From: Pterois miles
Taxonomy: Eukaryota > Chordata > Actinopteri > Perciformes > Scorpaenidae
Assembly (NCBI GenBank): GCA_947000775.1
Contig: CAMQGK010000056.1
Location: 3,499,001-3,563,000 of the forward strand
Length of the DNA: 64,000 nucleotides
Direction of reading: 5' to 3'
Shown: one piece after another, positions 1 through 10,578 of the stretch
Position numbering within the stretch: position 1 is the stretch's first letter
Layout: each line of letters begins with the position of its first letter
The notes under the pieces: model-generated
The model's database searches: none
Seen by the model: the letters and a program-made list of their open reading frames with translations, nothing else
What the model was told of the DNA's origin: nothing
Made by a program: the position numbers and the translations under genes

Positions 1-7
1 ATGTGTT

Positions 8-222
8 CTAGGGCTGCAACTAACAATTATTTTCATTGTCGATTAATCTGTTGATTATTTTCTCGATTAATTGACAGAAGAGTAAAGATACCAGAAAATA
101 TTAACATTTAAGAAGCTGGAATCAGAGAATTTTGCTGTTTTTTTTTTTCTTAAAAAACTACTCAGACTGATTAATCGATTATCAAAATAGTTGAAAATTG
201 ATTCAATAGTTGACAACTACGG
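8..222. repeat. MITE-like interspersed repeat, copy 1
   Basis: Starts with GGGCTGCAACTAACAATTAT and ends with a run of GATTAATCGATTATC-type words and GTTGACAACT. Related copies lie near 13702-13957 and, more decayed, near 16125-16470 and 53485-53800. Palindromic ATTAATCGATT words dominate both ends, which suggests a non-autonomous DNA transposon. No protein is encoded. The family name was not determined. Confidence 0.6.
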
Positions 223-375
223 TACTCTGATGCTTCCCTTTTTTCAGGGTGAAACGTGTTTGCAAGTAAAAAGAAGAAATATCTAGAAGCTAAACAGTCA
301 AATAACAAGTCAATTCATAGATACTGTGTTAGTGTATTCATGTACAATGTGTGTGTGTGTGTGTGTGTATAGTGT

Positions 376-3300
376 CTAACTTTCTTCCCCGTTCTCCCCT
401 GCACCCTTGATGAGGCGTTTGTTGCCCCTCTTCCCTCCCGGTCCGCGGGGCTTGGCAAAGGCCTGCTTTAAGGCGTGCTCCATTGGGTGGACCTCCTCAT
501 ACAGGAAGTCTTCTGTCAGGCCGTCACCATTGTCTATCTCCATCTACACACACACACATACACAACAACACACAGATGACCACAGTTTATAATGGCCTTG
601 TTTACTGTTTATCTCTACAGTGATATATTTATATTATGATATGATTTAATATTTATATCATTTGTGGGTGATTTGTGTGACCTGTACCTTTTTGGTGACC
701 TCCAGCTGGTAATCTCTTTCCACCTCGTCCAGTAGTCTGTTCTTACAGCTGGAATACAACATGCGCTCCTTGATACTACAGGTGTATCCAGGCATCGAAT
801 ATATGAACACTGGAAGAGAGATAAATTCATCACTTAGGCAGCTGATATTTACAACTTCACTGGATCTGATTTACTGATCATTTCTGGTGTTAAAACAAAA
901 ACCTGCTCAGACACTAAAAAAAAACACACTCATAATCATTCCCATCTTCCCTAAAGTACACACTACTCCAGGGATGGACAGAGTACTAGAACTCAATAGT
1001 ACTTTTCTATTTTAGTTTACTAAAATGAGCTTTTATTGTTATTATTGTAGGCACTGATGTTAGTATTACTTCCTATGCACTCTTATCTTATTTTACTTTA
1101 GGTGCTATCACTTGACCATAATCAAATGGGAGTAGTAGTGCTTGTGTTGAAGACAAGTCAACCCAAATTACTGGAATTAATCATCGAGTAACATTTAGTT
1201 AACTACATGTGGTCTTTTTGAAAAGGCCAATGAGTACAGTATAGTGTCTGAAAGCTGCTTTTTTGAGCCACCTGGAAACACAACATTGATATATTTTGTC
1301 ACCTAATAAAGATGACATGGTTAACATGGTCATAAAATGTTGGCTGTTTACACCCTGCAGATATGGAGTAACATCATTCATCTGAAGTGGATTTTTGTGT
1401 CCAATCTGACTATGTTCACCAGTAAGTCTCTGTGTCAGTCTGTTGGTCATGTACAGTGGGTTTAAGATAAGATAAGATAAGATATTCCTTTATTAGTCCC
1501 ACAGTGGGGAAATTTACCCTTTTTTTATCACTGATAACAGATGCATGCGTACAGCCCGATTGTATGAAGACGTATGAATAACATGATAATTAGCAAGACA
1601 TTTAGCACGCATTTAATGAGCTCAATGTAAATGCATCTATGTGAATATGTCACGCTGAGAGCTGGAAAGATGTGTGTTAGGGGAGGTGGATGGGTCCAAC
1701 AAACACAGGGCTTTCAACCAGGAGAGTGGTGTTTAGTTTTGTAAGTTATGGTAGCGATGTTTGTCACATGTTTTTTTGACATGTTTTGGACTTTGGACTT
1801 GCATTTATACAGCACTTTTTTTTTTCTTCCCATCACTCAGAGCGTTTTACACTACAAGTCGGCAAACACCCATTCACACACATACACTGGCCATGCAAGG
1901 AGCCAACTTTTCCAATCAGGATCTAATCTAAGTACTCATTCACATAGCTAAGCCTTCGGCAGCAATTTGGGGTTCAATACCTTGCTCAAGGACACATCGA
2001 CATTTGACCAGAACAGCCGGGGATCAAACCACCAACCACCTGGACGACCTGCTCTACCCCCTGAACCACAGTTTATATGAATTTGTGCGTATTTACTTAT
2101 TTTAAGCCCAACCATGATGTGTTTCTTAAACCTAAGAGAGTGGCTTTGTAGCTTAAACTTAACTGTGGTCGTTAGTGTAGTTTTGTTGCGTGTCATACAC
2201 ATGCAAAAAGCCTAAAATGCGTCTCTGTGACGTGTGGATTGTCCTTGTAATGTTGTGCTATTTAAACATCTTCCCATGAGCTGGGGTTGAGTGATAACAT
2301 AGTCATAAGATCCATTGTTACTACATATAAAACTATGGATTTATGCGGCTTTAAGCTTTGGTTTGGGACCCACATGGTGTGGCTTGATAAATCAGGTGAA
2401 GTGAAGGGAGTTTCAACATACTTTTTAGTAAAAAGATATTCAGTTTACTTTATCATAATCTCTGCGTTATTCACATGGAGCTCCCCTCTGTCTCTTAAAA
2501 ACAGAAAGCTAAATGATAGACCTTGATATGTCTCTTGTGATAAGTAGAGAACATGATGTTGCTCTCCCTTCAAGCATCAACCAACAGTTGTGCTCACACC
2601 TGTAGTGAGACTACTGACCCAGCGCCTCCTGCAGCTGACCCTGGTGGGAATGTTTGAAGATAAAGAAGTGGTATCTGGGTGAGTCTGTGGGAATCCTGAA
2701 GGGCAGCTCGCGGGTCTCTGTAGGTTTGGTGTGAACCAACTCAATGGTCTCTTTCTCTACATCCAACCTCTGCAACACAACACGCACAAACAAGCTTTGT
2801 TCAGGGGTCAAGTCACGCACAGCCAGACACTGACAGTTTGTTTCAAAAATATCTGGATAGTTTTTTGTTTTGTTAAAGGGGATGTGTTTCATGTTGCAGG
2901 ATGTGCGATCGGTGAAAAGGTTTTGTGTCTGGGCTCACCAGCTGTATGTAGTTGATGCGTCTCTGCTTGAGTTGCTGCAGAGCTCGTTTGGCCTCTTCTT
3001 GTAACGGGAATGCAAGACCTTGAAGAGTCTGCGCCCTTTTGTCTAAGCCAAACTCCATTGTAACCTACAGGATAAAAAAAAAAAGACTCAGTTTTGATTT
3101 GTCCCAACACATGACAGAAAATTTAAAGCCAGTGAGTTAAACAGATGTAACAAACCCTCGCTCGTGCCGTTGGAGTCCCAATTCGTCTACGTTCATCCTG
3201 TGGACATTAGAGACAGCTTTTAAATCTCTTCTTGGTAACTCTTCAATTTACAGGTCTGCAAATTTCATGGTAACTAGGTGATAAATACCAAGTAACCTAT

Positions 3301-6300
3301 TTGAAGTTCTTTTTTGGAATTACTGCCAAATTACCCCAATATTTACCGCAAATTTTACTGAAAATTACTTTATTATAAATGTTATTTAATAATTATATGC
3401 TGTATTAGCATATAATGGTTAAAATAGGGCCTTTAGTCTTGAGAAGTGCCTGCTCTTCATCTGAGGTGGAAAACCAAAACTAATAGAAGACACTTCTGAT
3501 CAGGCACAAATCTCACCATTGTGACTTATTGTCGACACAAATGTAACCTGGGAGCTAATGTAATTATTCAGGGAGTTTTTAAAAGACATTTCAAATAATA
3601 AGTTATAATCTATTTACCAGCAGACATGGAAATAAAGCACATCAAATAACTTTGTATTCTTTTCCTGGAAATGTATTAAATGAATTACCATCTATTGGGA
3701 AAATGTTTACAATAAAGTAATTTTTCATAAATTCTGAGGAGAATATTGGGGTGAGTTGGCAGTACTTCCAAAGAAATTTCAAATAGATTACTTGCTAATT
3801 ATCATCTAATTGCCATGAAATGTGTCTCTCACTTCTTCATGCACACAGTTGAATTTTTATTAGGTAGAAACTGTACGTACCCACACAACTTTATCCTGCA
3901 GGAAGGAAGTAGAAAATGAGTACACATTATGTACGAATGAGGTTCGTGTCCTATGCAGACAGCAGTTTAAACTTTACCTCCGTGACTTTAATTCGTTGTA
4001 ACTCCTGCTCAGCTGCTGTGAGCGGAGCCGGGGAGCAGCAGGAGGACATGTGTCGCAGGTATCCCTGGAAGCACACGTCATCCTGCAAACAGTCACACAA
4101 ACAGGATTATAGTTTACCAGGTTTAAGATTCAATGATTAGCTGTCATGCTGGAGGGATTTTACTCACCTCGACTGTGCCAAACATTTCATCTTTAATGTG
4201 ACCTCCTCCAAACTCTTTCTTCAGTGTGGCACGGGTCGCTGCATACACCATCTTCTGCCTCACCTAATGGGTGCCAGCACGGACAGGATGATATAATGAC
4301 ATGGTTTTTGATTTTGCACAGCTTTGCAGAATAATGTGTGCAGAGTTTGACACTAGAAGGCTGTTTTTTTTTTTTAACCACAATCTGCTGAAGGGGGAAA
4401 GTTTCTCTTTGCTGAAATCTGTGTCCAGCAGTTTTAACTTTTTAATTCAGATAGATTCTGGGGTTTTCAATGAGGGAGAAGTAGTAGCTATAATAGAGTG
4501 TTTATATCTTAAAACATGTTATATTCTCTTATACACAATGGTGTTTTATATTGTACATGCTATATTTTTATTTGGTTTTTGATCGGGTTTAATCATGTTT
4601 GGTAGAAACTGTAATTTCAAGGTGCTCTACGCATTAATTTAGCAGCAAACAACTATTTGCTATGTCCTGACTGACGCCGTCGTTGCAGAAGTGTAGCACC
4701 CACCCTGCGGTTCCCCCTCAGGTTAACACTGTTAGCTCTGTCAGCAGTGTTGCCATTATTTGCACCGTTTGCGCTGCTGTTAGCATCGTTGGCAACAAGC
4801 CACCGGCTCAGCCATCGCCCTTTTGAGAGCTGTGCAGAGGCAATAGAAATGCTTCCAATCTCACATTTAGCACCTTTAAAGGTGGCATATGTAACTACAG
4901 AACGCATACAGTATGCTGAATGTTATGCCATGTTAATGCCATTTATTACACAGCTTTGTTGAATATGCAATCATAATTGGTCAATCACAACGTTCTACGG
5001 TCTGTTATTTCTTTATAGCGGGCTGTTGCTATGTATAACAGACCGCTGCTATGGGTGCAGTTCTGATGTCTGGAGGACCGTTTTTGTGTCATATTATTGA
5101 TTTCTTAAATAAGTAGCTGTGTAATAAGCAGGATAATGTACAACTAGCGGGTCATTGTGAAATAAACCCCTTCAGGGTGATGTAACACCCCTCAGCTTCA
5201 CATCAGGGTTTATTTCACAACAATGGCCAGCTGACTGTACACTATCCCTTTATATATACAATAAATCATAGAGTATTTTTTAAATTTAAATATTTTTTCA
5301 ATTGTAGCTATTGTTATGATCAGTCAATAATAACAATTATAATCTAAGCCTAACATTTTTTTCTGCCTGCACTTGAAAATAACTTTCAAATGTTACTCAA
5401 GTTTAAGTTTTATGGTTTTACAGAAAATTTTAATGTAGTTCAGTTTATGTTTTTTAGAATTAGGATAATTTTTTATTACATTAATTTTGGCAGCAGACTT
5501 TGAATGACTAAATTTGATCAGTGACAACGTGTCTGTCAGCTGCTCCAGACATACTGGTGATTGGTCAGGTGACCAGGCGATGAAGAGCCACTCGTATCCC
5601 TGTGCATTCTGGGAGTCCAGGCGGTAAAGGATGTAGCAGGGATCCTGAGGCGTGAGCAGAGGAAGCAGGAACTGATCGTAATCCTTGTCCCAGCTGTGTG
5701 CTGGCTCTCTGTAGGAATCTAACACCAACTCTTCTGCAGACAAAAAAAAACCTGTATCAGCATCTCAGGATTTAGAACAAGTCAACTGAAAGCTCAAATC
5801 CCTCTGAATACTAGGAACATCTTTACCATTTATGATGACAATCTTCATTATTCTGATGGCACCTCCCCTCGCTCTGGCCAGAAACTCTTTCAGCTCAGAT
5901 GTTGCTAAAGTAATACAAGGTGGACAAGTCAAAACTGGGGATGGGGGGCTGAAAGCAAGTGAGACAGAGTTGGGTTGGTAAGAACCTGAGACTACACTTC
6001 AGGGAGAAAATTTGATCTGTTGCCAGATAGTCACACCATCACCTACAGTGACTCAGACAGTGGACGCATGTACCAAGGAACCTCTGACAAGCTTCAGTCT
6101 TAGCAATAAAGCAGCCTAATTTCTCCCCAATTTTCAAAATAGTGGCACTGAAAACCAGATTTAGCTGTTTATTGCTCTCCCTGCTTCTCTGTCACCATGG
6201 TTACCAAACACAGCGGTCTCATAAATGATGTAAGATCAGGTGAGAAAGGTGAGAGAGGTATGCTTCTGCCAACCCGTCCCCCAATGCTCCAATTACCAAA

Positions 6301-6694
6301 TGCCATAACACACATGTATAGCTCTTAAACTATCCATAAATGGTGTTAAATATCATGATTACTGGTATCACAACAAAGACAGACATTTTAACTGCAATCA
6401 GTTGTGTTCTCTTCAGGCTAACACTTCTATAGATGTTATTTAGATCCACAGGTTTATGCAGTCGGTGAAGTTTAGGGAGCACTTTAAGGTGATCTTAAAA
6501 GAGGATATCAGAGAATATTAGCAGTGAGATTGTGAGGCTATGCAATGGCACACCTCAAAAGCTAACAAGAAAATTTAAAAAGCACTTCAACTGAATTTGG
6601 CGACGACTAGACTACTACACAAACACAATCAGCTTTAAGAAAAATTTCCTTTAAAAAATATGAACTTACCGTTAATTCCGGTTTGGTGTGACAT
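376..6694 (-). CDS. twf2: twinfilin-2, actin monomer and capping-protein binding
   Basis: Ten coding exons in coding order: 6694-6670, 5904-5827, 5733-5555, 4263-4168, 4082-3978, 3197-3156, 3064-2939, 2769-2619, 809-688, 543-376. They join in frame to 1,092 nt (363 aa) with GT/AG ends throughout. The start gives MSHQTGI, the family N-terminus. Two ADF-homology domains are visible at about residues 2-140 (SWDKDYD, YRLDSQNAQGYEW, EFGGGHIKDE) and 190-325 (TLQGLAFPLQ, ARYHFF-like SPRYHFFIFKHSH, VFIYSMPGYTC, ERMLYSSCK). The basic tail KPRGPGGKRG...KRLIKG matches the capping-protein and phosphoinositide binding tail. The family sequesters ADP-actin and regulates barbed ends in the cytoplasm. TLQGLAFPLQ and the ENGEES end fit TWF2 better than TWF1. 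The odd feature is a 42-nt exon (3197-3156) adding 14 residues in the inter-domain linker. Confidence 0.93.
1468..1525. mobile_element. LINE 3'-end fragment with (GATAA)n tail
   Basis: AAGATAAGATAAGATATTCC followed by TTTATTAGTCCCACAGTGGGGAAATT. Similar pieces occur at 57688-57745 and, in the opposite orientation, at 25319-25370. The short pentamer tail and recurrent 3' sequence are typical of fish non-LTR retroelement 3' ends. It lies in a twf2 intron and does not code. Confidence 0.5.
1780..2078. repeat. dispersed retroelement-like fragment in a twf2 intron
   Basis: Contains the recurrent fish phrases around ACTTGCATTTATACAGCACTT, CACCCATTCACACACATACA and CTTGCTCAAGGACACATCGA, ending at CCTGAACCACAG. 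This looks like the 3' part of a short retroelement. The family is not assigned. No coding potential was seen. Confidence 0.45.
3236..3842. repeat. MITE with about 100-bp inverted ends, copy 1
   Basis: The left end (CTTCAATTTACAGGTCTGCA, then TTTCATGGTAA and ATTACCCCAATATTTACC) is mirrored by the right end (GAATATTGGGGTGAGTTGGC, then ATTGCCATGAAATG). A second copy with the same ends is at 46888-47418. It sits in the twf2 intron between the exon ending at 3978 and the 42-nt exon. Non-coding. Confidence 0.55.
4640..5255. repeat. two short interspersed repeats in a twf2 intron
   Basis: 4640-4910 carries TTAGC-rich sequence ending TTTAGCACCTTTAAAGGTGG. 4975-5255 carries an inverted repeat: GTGAAATAAACCCCTTCAGG near 5158 against AGGGTTTATTTCACAACAAT near 5204, inside outer arms AGGATAATGTACA and TGTACACTATCCCT. 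Both are non-coding MITE-like sequences. Confidence 0.4.
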
Positions 6695-8284
6695 CTTTTG
6701 GCTGTCAGCTTGACGCTCCTCTCATGCAGGAAGGACCAGGTCCAGGTCTCTGTGTCCTCGCTCCTCTCGCTCAGCAGGTAGGCTGCCTCTCCACTGATGG
6801 CAGACAGATGGACCCATGCGCATCAGTGACATAAACGCCTCGAGGGCGACTCGGGAGACTCCTAACACTTGAAACACAATCTGCGGAACTGTGGCTGATG
6901 AGTAATAACGTGCCTGTCAGTGGATATGCCACCCTAACCACTGATCTAAAACTCTCTGCGTATCGATGACTGCAACTTTAAAAAGTCTTGGTGGGGGAGC
7001 GTCTCCCAAGTCACACACTCTCCTGTACTGTACTGTGTGAGGCTGGGTAGGAATCCACTGCTCATGACATCAGTGGTCGGCAACAGTATTTTCAGTTGCT
7101 GTCAGTGTGCCACATGTAATAAATTTATCAGTCAATCACACAGAACGGCTGATCAACTCAGGCAGACTGCATGATCTCAAATTCCAGCCACCTGGTCACA
7201 GAAATGTGACACTGAGCAACAATCTCACCGCTACTTTTCAGCATTGTTTAATGGAGCAAGAATGGGAGCTTCATGCATTTGTGGTCAGTACAATTTGACT
7301 TAATAACTCTTGAAAAGTTGAGAATAGGTTTGGTACCTGAAGTGGCACCAGCATGCTATTAAAACGTGGGTGTGAGGTTTCTTATGCCACCATATAAACA
7401 CCTGCAGTATAATCCCAAAGCGTGAGGTAAAACGCTCCAGATGACTTGTGTGAACACTAGAGGAGCTGGCTCCTGAACAGTCAGTACTAATGGATCCATT
7501 ACAAGCCACTGACAAAAACACAACACACTCATCAAGGTAACACACAATAATGCAGTGTGTACAGAAATGGGGAGTGAAAGAGGGTGAAAAAGAAAAAGAA
7601 ATGGAGCGCCAAATGTTCCAACACCACATTTCTCTCCCTGCGCATATCTTTGGTGCACGCACAGTACGGAGGGAGGTGAGAGAAAGATAAGTGTGTACCT
7701 GTGAGGTTACCTGTGATGGGATCATTCATTATTCACTCAGTGGTGAGTACACAACCCAAGCATCTATACATTATTCAACAGAACCCCCACCCCCTCCTCT
7801 ACTTCAGGAAGACACACTTTATGTGCACAAAAAACACCCATTCATTAAATTGATTAAAAAAGCCTCAACCATTTCTCTCATGGTTGTATTCACAGATTGG
7901 TTTACTGACTGAGGAACTTGTGTTTGCATCTGTTCGTTGAGCTCATGTTGGTGTAGCATCATTGTTCTGAGAATATACTAATCCAAAAATTATCTAAAAA
8001 AAGTCACATTTATAACAACTCGATTACTATTATTGGATAAATTGTGATTTTTATTATTGGTTTATTGGTGTTTAAAATGGAAAAAAAATATAAAGAAAAT
8101 TATTCAGCAAGTATTTTGATAATGAATCAATGATTTGTTTTCCACAGTTTCTCAGCTATGAGGATTTGCTGCTTTTCTCTATCTTATATGATGGTAAACT
8201 AAATGACTTTGGCTTTTAGACTGTTGGTGGGACAAAAGAAGCATATACAGTACGCTGCAAGTTAAACAACATATTGATCACTTG
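6695..8284. other. twf2 upstream region
   Basis: Presumed twf2 5' UTR and promoter lie just above 6694 (GC-richer, CTCCTCTCGCTCAGCAGG near 6763). The rest is non-coding. 7965-8260 resembles a decayed copy of the GGGCTGCAAC MITE family in reverse. Short open frames here show no recognisable domain. Confidence 0.35.
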
Positions 8285-8306
8285 TTTTTAATCACTTGTC
8301 TTGATA

Positions 8307-9680
8307 TATACTGGTGCATCGCAAAAATTTTGAATATAATGAAAAATTGAATGAAAATGAATTTGTCAGTTGTTTAAGAAAGTGAAATTTTAATATATTG
8401 TAGACTCATTACACATGAACTAAAATGTTTTAAGTATATTTTTCATTTTAATTTCTATAATTACTGCATGTAGCTCAAAAAATAAAGAAAACTGTGTCTC
8501 AGAATATTTAATTTAGAATTTGAGTAAATTACTATTCATACGGTGTATCTTTCAGTCTACTTCAGTACACAGAGCCACAGTCATGGGGAAGGCTGCTGAC
8601 TTGACAGTTGTCCAGAAGACGATCATCGACACCCTCCACAAGGAGGGTAAACCACAGAAGGTCATCGCTGAAAGGGCTGGTTGTTCGCAGAGTCCTGTAT
8701 TAGATCATATTCACAGAAAGTTGAGGAGGAAAAGAAGCACAAGCAACAGGGATGACTGCAGCCTTGAGAAGATTGTCAAACAAAGCTGATTCAAGAAGTT
8801 GAGAGATCTTCACAAGTACTGAGGCTGGAGTCAGAAGTTCAGAAGCCTGAACCAGAAACATCAGAAGTGTCTTACCTGGGCTAAGGAGAAGAAGAACTGG
8901 ACCATTGCTCAGCGGTCCTAAAGTCCTCTTTAGACCGCTGAGCAGTGTCCAGTTCTTTTGTCTGGGGAGAGACTGGAGAGGTACAGAATCCAAGTTCCTT
9001 GAAGTCCAGTGTGAAGTTTCCACAGTTGGTGATGATTTGAGGTGCCATGTCATCTGCTGGTGTTGGTCCACTGTGTTATATCAAGTCCAAAGTCAACGCA
9101 GCCATCTACCAGGAAAATTTAGAGCACTTTATGCTTCAGTCTGCTGACAAGCTTTATGAAGATGCCGATTTCCTGTTGCAGCAGGACTTAACAGCTGCCC
9201 ACAGTGCCAAAACTAAAGTAGGTAGTGGTTTGTGGACCATGATATAACTGGCCTGACCTGAACTCCATAGAGAATCTCTGGGGTGTCGTCAAGAGGAGGA
9301 TGAGAAACACTCGACCCAACAATACAGATGAGCCAAAGGCCGCTATCAAAGCAGCCTGGGCTTCAAAAGGCCTCAGCAGTGCTACACGCTGATCACCTCC
9401 ATGTTACAATGCACTGATGCAGTAATTCATGCTGAAAGGAGCTCCACCAAGTTTTCAGTGTATAAATGCACATATTTCTCTGAAGTTGGACATTTCTGTA
9501 TTGTAAAAAAGAAATCTAATATTTTGAGATACCCTTTTCTTTCTTTTTTGAGCTGTAAGCTGTAATTATTGAAATCAAAATGAAAAAATACTTGACATAT
9601 ATACAATTTTCACTTCCTTAAATAACAAAAAATATTGAACTTTTTCACAATATTCACATTTTTGAGCTGCACCTGTATAC
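8307..9680 (+). mobile_element. decayed Tc1/mariner-like transposon
   Basis: Imperfect terminal inverted repeats: ACTGGTGCATCGCAAAAATT at the left, and at the right the complement of ACAGGTGCAGCTCAAAAATG. From 8583 an open stretch begins MGKAADLTVVQK, matching the helix-turn-helix N-terminus of fish Tc1-type transposases (LHKEGKPQKVIAERAGCS). Downstream pieces carry LLQQD (second catalytic Asp region, near 9178) and SIENLWGVVKRRM (near 9270), but they are separated by stops and frameshifts. The element is dead. It also contains an internal hairpin at 8892-8957. Confidence 0.8.
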
Positions 9681-9941
9681 TCTGCTTCCTCTGTTTGTTG
9701 TTTTTACTTATTCACTTTATTTTTGTTTTTACTTATTTTTTTAGTTGCCGACAGCTGAAGAACTGCTAAACAGATTTTCATTGTTCTTATCACAATGACA
9801 ATAAAAATCTATTTTATTCTGTTCTATTCAATGGGAAGAAGTGACCTTGGGCTTTAGGAAATTGTGATTTTTCCCCATTCTCTGACATTTCATACTTTGT
9901 TGAAAAACAAAAATCAATAATGAAAATAATCATTAGTCCAT

Positions 9942-10300
9942 CCATCCATCGTCAACCGCTTATCCCGTTAGGGGTCGCGGGGGGCTGGAGCCGATCCCAG
10001 CTGGTACTGGGCGAAGGCAGGGTTCACCCTGGACAGGTCGCCAGTCCATCGCAGGGCACATAGAGACAGACAACCATTCACACTCACATTCACACCTATG
10101 GGCAATTTAGAGTCATCAATTAACCTAAACAGCATGTCTTTGGACTGTGGGAGGAAGCCGGAGTACCCGGAGAAAACCCACGCTTACACGGGGAGAACAT
10201 GCAAACTCCACACAGAAGAGTCCCAAGCCGGAATCGAACCTGCGATCCTCTTGCTGTGAGGCGAGAGTGCTAACCAATACACTACCGTGCAGCCCCAAAT
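9942..10300 (-). mobile_element. SINE or LINE 3' fragment, copy 1
   Basis: Opens with (CCAT)n and TCAACCGCTTATCCCGTTAG, then sequence around GACAGGTCGCCAGTCCATCG and GTCTTTGGACTGTGGGAGGA. The element reads on the minus strand and ends in GGATAAGCGGTTGA plus (GATG)n. The same sequence lies in the other orientation at 43150-43405. A LINE reverse-transcriptase remnant at 28357-28790 has almost the same terminus. Confidence 0.6.
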
Positions 10301-10410
10301 AATCATTAGTTCAAGCCCTAATACTGTACATTAAGATTTATCTGATGTATGTTAAACCCAAGGATGTCAAAACAGGATAAAACTGTGGCTGCTATTTTCA
10401 TCTAAAACAT

Positions 10411-10416
10411 TTTATT
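10411..10416 (-). terminator. probable wdr82 polyadenylation signal
   Basis: TTTATT on the plus strand gives AATAAA on the minus strand, 163 bases downstream of the wdr82 stop codon. Confidence 0.5.
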
Positions 10417-10578
10417 ATCAAATATTCAAACAATAAAAACACTGATTATTGATTAAAGTTCACATGAAATAAGATGTAGCATTGAAAAATGTACCTAAAC
10501 TGTACTGTATAACTGAGGTGGGATTTTGTTGTCCCAGTGCCATCGTAAAATACTGTTACGTCACTGCATCATCCTCTA

